NCBI GenBank assembly: GCA_965228165.1
Contig: CBDDHB010000003.1
Coordinates: forward strand, 1,116,001-1,180,000
DNA: 64,000 nucleotides
Direction: 5' to 3'
Origin: Oleispirillum sp965228165
GTDB lineage: Bacteria > Pseudomonadota > Alphaproteobacteria > Rhodospirillales > Rhodospirillaceae
Under the pieces are notes generated by a model that saw nothing but the letters and a program-made list of their open reading frames with translations, was not told where the DNA came from and searched no databases. Positions 61,001 to 64,000 of the stretch are shown here, one piece after another; position 1 is the stretch's first letter; every line of letters starts with the position of its first letter. Both the position numbers and the translations under genes were made by a program.

Positions 61001-62880
61001 ACATGGCGGGCGACGTTTTCGGCAACGGCATGCTGCAATCCCGGCAGACCCGCCTGATCGGCGCGTTCAACCACATGCATGTGTTCATCGACCCCGATCC
61101 CGATCCCGAGGTCTCGTTCGTCGAGCGCAAACGCCTGTTCGACACGCCGCGCAGCACCTGGGCGGACTATGATCCGAAGTGCCTGTCCGAGGGCGGCGCG
61201 GCCTTCAGCCGCCAGGCGAAGACGATCAAGCTGTCGCCGCAGGCGCAGGCCCGTCTGGGCCTGGAAAGCGACACCGTGACTCCGACCGAGGCGATTCGCG
61301 CCCTCCTCGCGCTGGACGTGGACCTGCTGTTCTTCGGCGGTATCGGCACCTATCTGCGGGCCAGCGCCGAAACCGACGCCGAGGTCGGCGACCGCGCCAA
61401 CGACGCCCTGCGCATCGCCGCCAAGGCGGTGCGCGCCAAGGTGATCGGCGAAGGCGCCAACCTGGGGGTGACGCAGCGCGCCCGCATCGAATACGCGCAG
61501 AACGGCGGGCGGATCAACACCGACGCCATCGACAACTCGGCGGGCGTCGATTGTTCCGACCACGAGGTCAACATCAAGATCCTGCTCAACGAAGTGGTGG
61601 CGCACGGCGACATGACGATGAAGCAGCGCAACGCGCTGCTCGCCAAGATGACCGACGAGGTGGGCGAACTGGTCCTGCGCGACAATTATTTGCAGGGTCA
61701 GGCGCTGTCGATGATGGAGGCCTGCGGCCCCGACCGTCTGGACGAACAGGCCCGCCTGATCCGCCACCTGGAGCGCCTGGGCCGTCTGGACCGGGCCATC
61801 GAGTTCCTGCCCGGCGACGAGGAAATCGCCGAACGGATCGCCAAGCGTGGCATCCTGACCCGCAGCGAGGCGGCGGTGGTGATGCCGTACTGCAAGATGT
61901 GGCTGTTCGACGAGGTGATGGCGAGCGACCTGCCGGACGAGCCGCTTTTGGAAAAGGAACTGGTGCGCTATTTCCCCAGCGCTCTGCATAAGGGGTTTGC
62001 CGCGGCGATTCATGCTCACCGTCTGCGCCGCGACATCGTCGCCACCATCGTCGCCAACGCCCTGGTCAACCGGGTCGGCGGGACCTTCCTGACCGAGATG
62101 ATGGAGGACACCGGTCGCGGGGTGGCGGACGTGGCGCGGGCCTTCATCGTCGCGCGCGACGCCTATCGCCTGCCCGAATTGTGGGCGGAAATCGAATCCC
62201 TGGACAACCGGGTTCCGGCGAAGGTGCAGTTGGACCTGCTGATCGCGGTCAATCGCGCCGTCGGCGCGGTGGTCTCGTGGGTCTTGCGGAACGCCGGCGT
62301 GCGCATCGATATCGGCGGATTGGCGGAACGTTTCCGCGGCGGCGTCGATGCCCTGCTGGCCGGGAACGATCTTTCCGCCATGCCGTCCGTGGCGACGGAG
62401 GACGCGGCGCGCGCCTGGGTCGCGGCGGGGGTGCCCGCCGAAATCGCCCGTCACGTCGCCGCGCTCGACGCCCTGGTGGCGGTGCCCGACATCGTTGCCC
62501 TGTCGGAAGTCCGGCGGGTGCTGGTGCCGCAGGCGGCGCGGGTCCATCATCTGGCGGGGGAACGCTTCGGCTTCTGCTGGGCGCGCGAGGCGGCGGCGCG
62601 GCTGCCGGTGCGCTCCCACTGGCAGAAACTGGCGATCGCCGCGCTGATCGAGGACTTCTCCGGCCAGCAACGCGACGTCGCGGGCGGCATTCTGGCGAAA
62701 ATGGCGGAAACCCCGGAGTCTCCGGCGGAAGACGCGCTGTCCGCCTTCGTTGCCGCCAACGCCTTCGCGGTGGGGCAGGCGGATCGCCTGCTGGCCGAAT
62801 ATCGCGAGGCGACGGGAACCCCCGATCTCGCCATGCTGATCGTGGCGGCGCGGCAGTTGCGCGCCCTGACGCGGGAATAA
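58027..62880 (+). CDS. NAD-specific glutamate dehydrogenase, large (180-kDa) type
   Basis: A 1617-residue uninterrupted frame of the GDH-180 family: an N-terminal ACT-like regulatory part (HTVIEIVNDDMPFLVDS, RRKRDE-like VKRRDESGRITGIRLFVGLF), a catalytic domain from about residue 760 (FVYSPRLEAVHLRGGPVARG, GIRWSDRPEDFRTEILGLIK, AQMVKNAVIVPVGAKGGF, GIGTYLRA, GEGANLGVTQRARIEYA) and a long C-terminal helical domain. It deaminates glutamate to 2-oxoglutarate with NAD. It ends before repeat copy 10. ATG at 58027. Confidence 0.96.
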   Translation: MGSALPIGSETTVAEIVAHARQKMQAARASAGETQAVADFIAQFYRTVPPGDILGKPVEHLYGAARSAWGLVQQRLPGALAIRAFNPSPAEHGWSCEHTVIEIVNDDMPFLVDSVSGALNDLELEVHGVIHPVIAVERDAKGTLVRLLPPGPEDATAESVMRVEVTRQTDAAQLSRIVAALTATLADVRAAVEDHRPMCRRLGEAIDELPSGGDDPHECRAFLEWLRDHHFTILGSRVYSPGQGGDGPALHMDPDSGLGVLRDPNRLLFEELQTDAAGQVESRILGDAGPPVLATKSSRRSTVHRPVAMDAIVVKRRDESGRITGIRLFVGLFTADVYTNSPLAVPMLRGKIERVIAAVALGRKSHDGKRLLSILENLPRDELFQSDDAHLGRVAVGILQLQERRRVALFLRADDFERFISCLVYVPRDRFDTALRLAVQDILTKAFDGAILAYYTQIGESPLARLHVLVRTNPGGVPAFDPHEIEARIAAVARAWDDQLRDALNRTRGEEQGSRLHRRYLRGFPGNYTERFDADTAVFDIERIEEALASGELGMNLYRPLEAPEAEIRLKVYRAGRSVPLCEILPMLEHMGLKVMEEIPYAVKVGGAAVEGGANVWVHDFGMRAAQGGTVDIAAVRRPFQEALSRVWSGEMESDGFNRLVAAAGLTWREVTILRAYARYLRQVLFPFSQDYLSQALLDNAAVARRIADLFHARNDPFNDADARADAVARLEAEIAQALDAVDNADHDRILRRFLNLVRATLRTNYYQTETDGTPKPTLAFKLNSREIEDTPKPRPWVEVFVYSPRLEAVHLRGGPVARGGIRWSDRPEDFRTEILGLIKAQMVKNAVIVPVGAKGGFILKRPPAEGGREAFQKEGVECYKLFMRALLGLTDNLAGGAVVPPKDVVRHDGDDPYLVVAADKGTATFSDIANAESLAAGFWLSDAFASGGSQGYDHKVMGITARGAWECVKRHFREIGHDVQTVPFTAVGVGDMAGDVFGNGMLQSRQTRLIGAFNHMHVFIDPDPDPEVSFVERKRLFDTPRSTWADYDPKCLSEGGAAFSRQAKTIKLSPQAQARLGLESDTVTPTEAIRALLALDVDLLFFGGIGTYLRASAETDAEVGDRANDALRIAAKAVRAKVIGEGANLGVTQRARIEYAQNGGRINTDAIDNSAGVDCSDHEVNIKILLNEVVAHGDMTMKQRNALLAKMTDEVGELVLRDNYLQGQALSMMEACGPDRLDEQARLIRHLERLGRLDRAIEFLPGDEEIAERIAKRGILTRSEAAVVMPYCKMWLFDEVMASDLPDEPLLEKELVRYFPSALHKGFAAAIHAHRLRRDIVATIVANALVNRVGGTFLTEMMEDTGRGVADVARAFIVARDAYRLPELWAEIESLDNRVPAKVQLDLLIAVNRAVGAVVSWVLRNAGVRIDIGGLAERFRGGVDALLAGNDLSAMPSVATEDAARAWVAAGVPAEIARHVAALDALVAVPDIVALSEVRRVLVPQAARVHHLAGERFGFCWAREAAARLPVRSHWQKLAIAALIEDFSGQQRDVAGGILAKMAETPESPAEDALSAFVAANAFAVGQADRLLAEYREATGTPDLAMLIVAARQLRALTRE

Positions 62881-63149
62881 GAGGGTAAAACATTGCGAAG
62901 GGCCTTTCCCTCCGGGGGATTTCCACCCTCAAATCACCCCACCGGGGCGATTTGTCCCCCTGCGGGGGCCGGGGTTCCAATCCCTTCGCGCATCCCATTT
63001 ATTCGTTTTTGCGCGTAGCGCCATCAAATCATCACGCGACGTGAAGATCGATTGTCGCTGCGCGGCGAAAAGAACATGGGTACACAGGGTCCAAGACCCT
63101 GTGCGGGGTCCGGGGCAGCGCCCCGGTCTGGTTTTTTGGGGAGAAGCCG
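62881..63149. repeat. Dispersed intergenic repeat, copy 10
   Basis: Between the glutamate dehydrogenase and the UMF1-type gene, same direction. It carries an extra GC block (AAATCACCCCACCGGGGCGATTT), CATCCCATTTATTCG, the core GCGCGTAGCGCCATCAAATC and GCTGCGCGGCGAAAAG, CAGGGTCCAAGACCCTG and the closing GGGGCAGCGCCCC with a TGGTTTTTTGGGG edge. Confidence 0.72.
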
Positions 63150-64000
63150 ATGCGGGGCAAGGCCATCTGGGGGTGGTGCCTGTACGACTGGGCCAATTCG
63201 GCGTTTCCGACGGTGGTGCTGACCTTCGTCTTTTCCACCTATTTCACCAAGGCGGTGGCGGAAACCCCGGAAACCGGCGCCGCGCAATGGGGATGGGCGA
63301 TGGCGGCGGCGGGTCTGGTCATTGCCGTCTTGAGTCCCTTCCTGGGGGCCATGGCGGATCGTTCCGGCCGCCGCGGCCTGTGGACCGGCGGCTTCACCGC
63401 CCTGATGTGCCTTGCGACGGCGGGCCTGTGGCGGGTGACGCCGGAACCGTCGTCCGCCCTGCTTTGCCTTGTTCTCGTGACCGTCGCGACAATCTGTTTT
63501 GAAATCGCAACGGTCTTCTACAACGCCCTGTTGCCCGCCCTTGCACCGATGGAGCGAATCGGCCGGATTTCCGGCTGGGCGTGGGGGTTTGGCTATGCGG
63601 GCGGGCTGGTTTGCCTGGTTCTGGTGCTGTTCGGTCTGGTCAAGGCCGATCCGCCGCCCTTCGGCTTGGACGCGTCGCGGGCCGAACCGGTGCGCGCCGC
63701 CGCCCTGCTGGTCGCCGCCTGGATGGCGGTCTTCACCCTGCCCCTGATGTTGTGGGTCCGCGACCCCGCGCCGGAGGGGGCGGTCGGTACGGTGGCGGCG
63801 GCACGGCGCGCCATAGGCGGGCTGATCGGCGCGGTGCGGGGCTGGCCGCGCGAGGCGCGAATCGGGCGCTTCCTGCTGGCCCGCATGCTCTATACCGACG
63901 GGCTCAACACCCTGTTCGCCTTCGGCGGCGTCTATGCGGCGGGAACCTTCGGCCTGTCGCTGTCTGAAGTGATCGTCTTCGGCATCGCGCTCAACGTCAC
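63150..64000 (+). CDS. UMF1-type MFS transporter (partial, runs off the window)
   Basis: From the ATG at 63150, 283 codons stay open to the window edge. AIWGWCLYDWANSAFPTVV is the typical start of the UMF1 (YxiO/Atg22-like) MFS family; SPFLGAMADRSGRRG and YNALLPALAPMERIGRISGW are further motifs, and hydrophobic segments follow at regular spacing. The substrate is unknown. GGGGAGAAG precedes the ATG. The C-terminal third is beyond the window. Confidence 0.88.
   Translation, partial: MRGKAIWGWCLYDWANSAFPTVVLTFVFSTYFTKAVAETPETGAAQWGWAMAAAGLVIAVLSPFLGAMADRSGRRGLWTGGFTALMCLATAGLWRVTPEPSSALLCLVLVTVATICFEIATVFYNALLPALAPMERIGRISGWAWGFGYAGGLVCLVLVLFGLVKADPPPFGLDASRAEPVRAAALLVAAWMAVFTLPLMLWVRDPAPEGAVGTVAAARRAIGGLIGAVRGWPREARIGRFLLARMLYTDGLNTLFAFGGVYAAGTFGLSLSEVIVFGIALNV

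Noticed and set aside
60103..62670. 855-residue open frame on the minus strand
   Set aside because: Antisense shadow of glutamate dehydrogenase, which has full family motifs on the plus strand.
5132..63149. Insertion sequences as the source of the intergenic repeats
   Set aside because: No transposase frame, target-site duplication or common terminal inverted repeats were seen in any copy.

Overview
The window is about 64 kb of high-GC DNA. Gene content and gene order point to an alphaproteobacterium of the Rhodospirillales type; the genus cannot be fixed from the sequence alone. Supporting evidence: the order ppsR / AT-rich gap / hemE-hemH-hemJ-rho, then mnmE-mnmG-rsmG-parA-parB and holA-lptE-leuS-DUF3576; two perfect 16-bp parS sites (17425 and 20978); a putative oriC at 12195-12665 with near-consensus DnaA boxes and clustered GANTC sites; and two Rhodospirillales-like porins. 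The left and central parts of the window are therefore the origin-proximal part of the chromosome.

Layout. 1-289: remnant of a XamI-like restriction endonuclease with an internal stop. 300-3283: the conserved block of a BON-domain lipoprotein, yraN and rsmI, divergent from an LpoA-like lipoprotein; rsmI and yraN are damaged. 3449-6650 (minus): rph-rdgB-hemW-DUF1543. 6773-8352: hrcA-grpE. 8583-12194 (minus): ppsR-maf-aroE-coaE-dnaQ, overlapping genes leading away from oriC. 12195-12665: oriC. 12666-16684: heme genes and rho; hemJ carries two in-frame TAG codons. 17425-23293: tRNA-modification and chromosome-segregation genes with parS. 23475-28431 (minus): DUF3576-leuS-lptE-holA. 28735-31920: two paralogous porins separated by a repeat-rich gap. 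31970-38330: thiamine, PLP and riboflavin genes, an atypical response regulator, a cation antiporter and an FAH-family enzyme. 38375-43401 (minus): dapC-like aminotransferase, ftsK and lolA, a candidate small RNA and a small membrane protein. 43872-48361: GNAT, Trm112, LON-domain and CnoX-like genes, tRNA-Gly, a DHCW cupin, a LysR regulator and a 29-residue ORF. 48675-55664: a catabolic module (BKACE enzyme, RpiR-type regulator, class III aminotransferase, TAXI-type TRAP transporter). 55665-64000: MFS transporter, DUF4236, orphan livF, the very large NAD-glutamate dehydrogenase and a UMF1-type MFS gene cut by the window end.

Two features run through the whole window. First, about ten copies of a GC-rich intergenic repeat family sit between genes, most often where two genes converge, and they look as if they serve as bidirectional terminators. 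Second, many genes are broken: single-base indels in G/C runs (rsmI, rsmG, cation antiporter, FAH-family, livF), another frameshift (RpiR), runs of 25 C and 17 G, and in-frame stops (XamI remnant, hemJ twice, class III aminotransferase). The indels look like draft-assembly error or slippage; the point-substitution stops are harder to explain that way and could be true gene decay.
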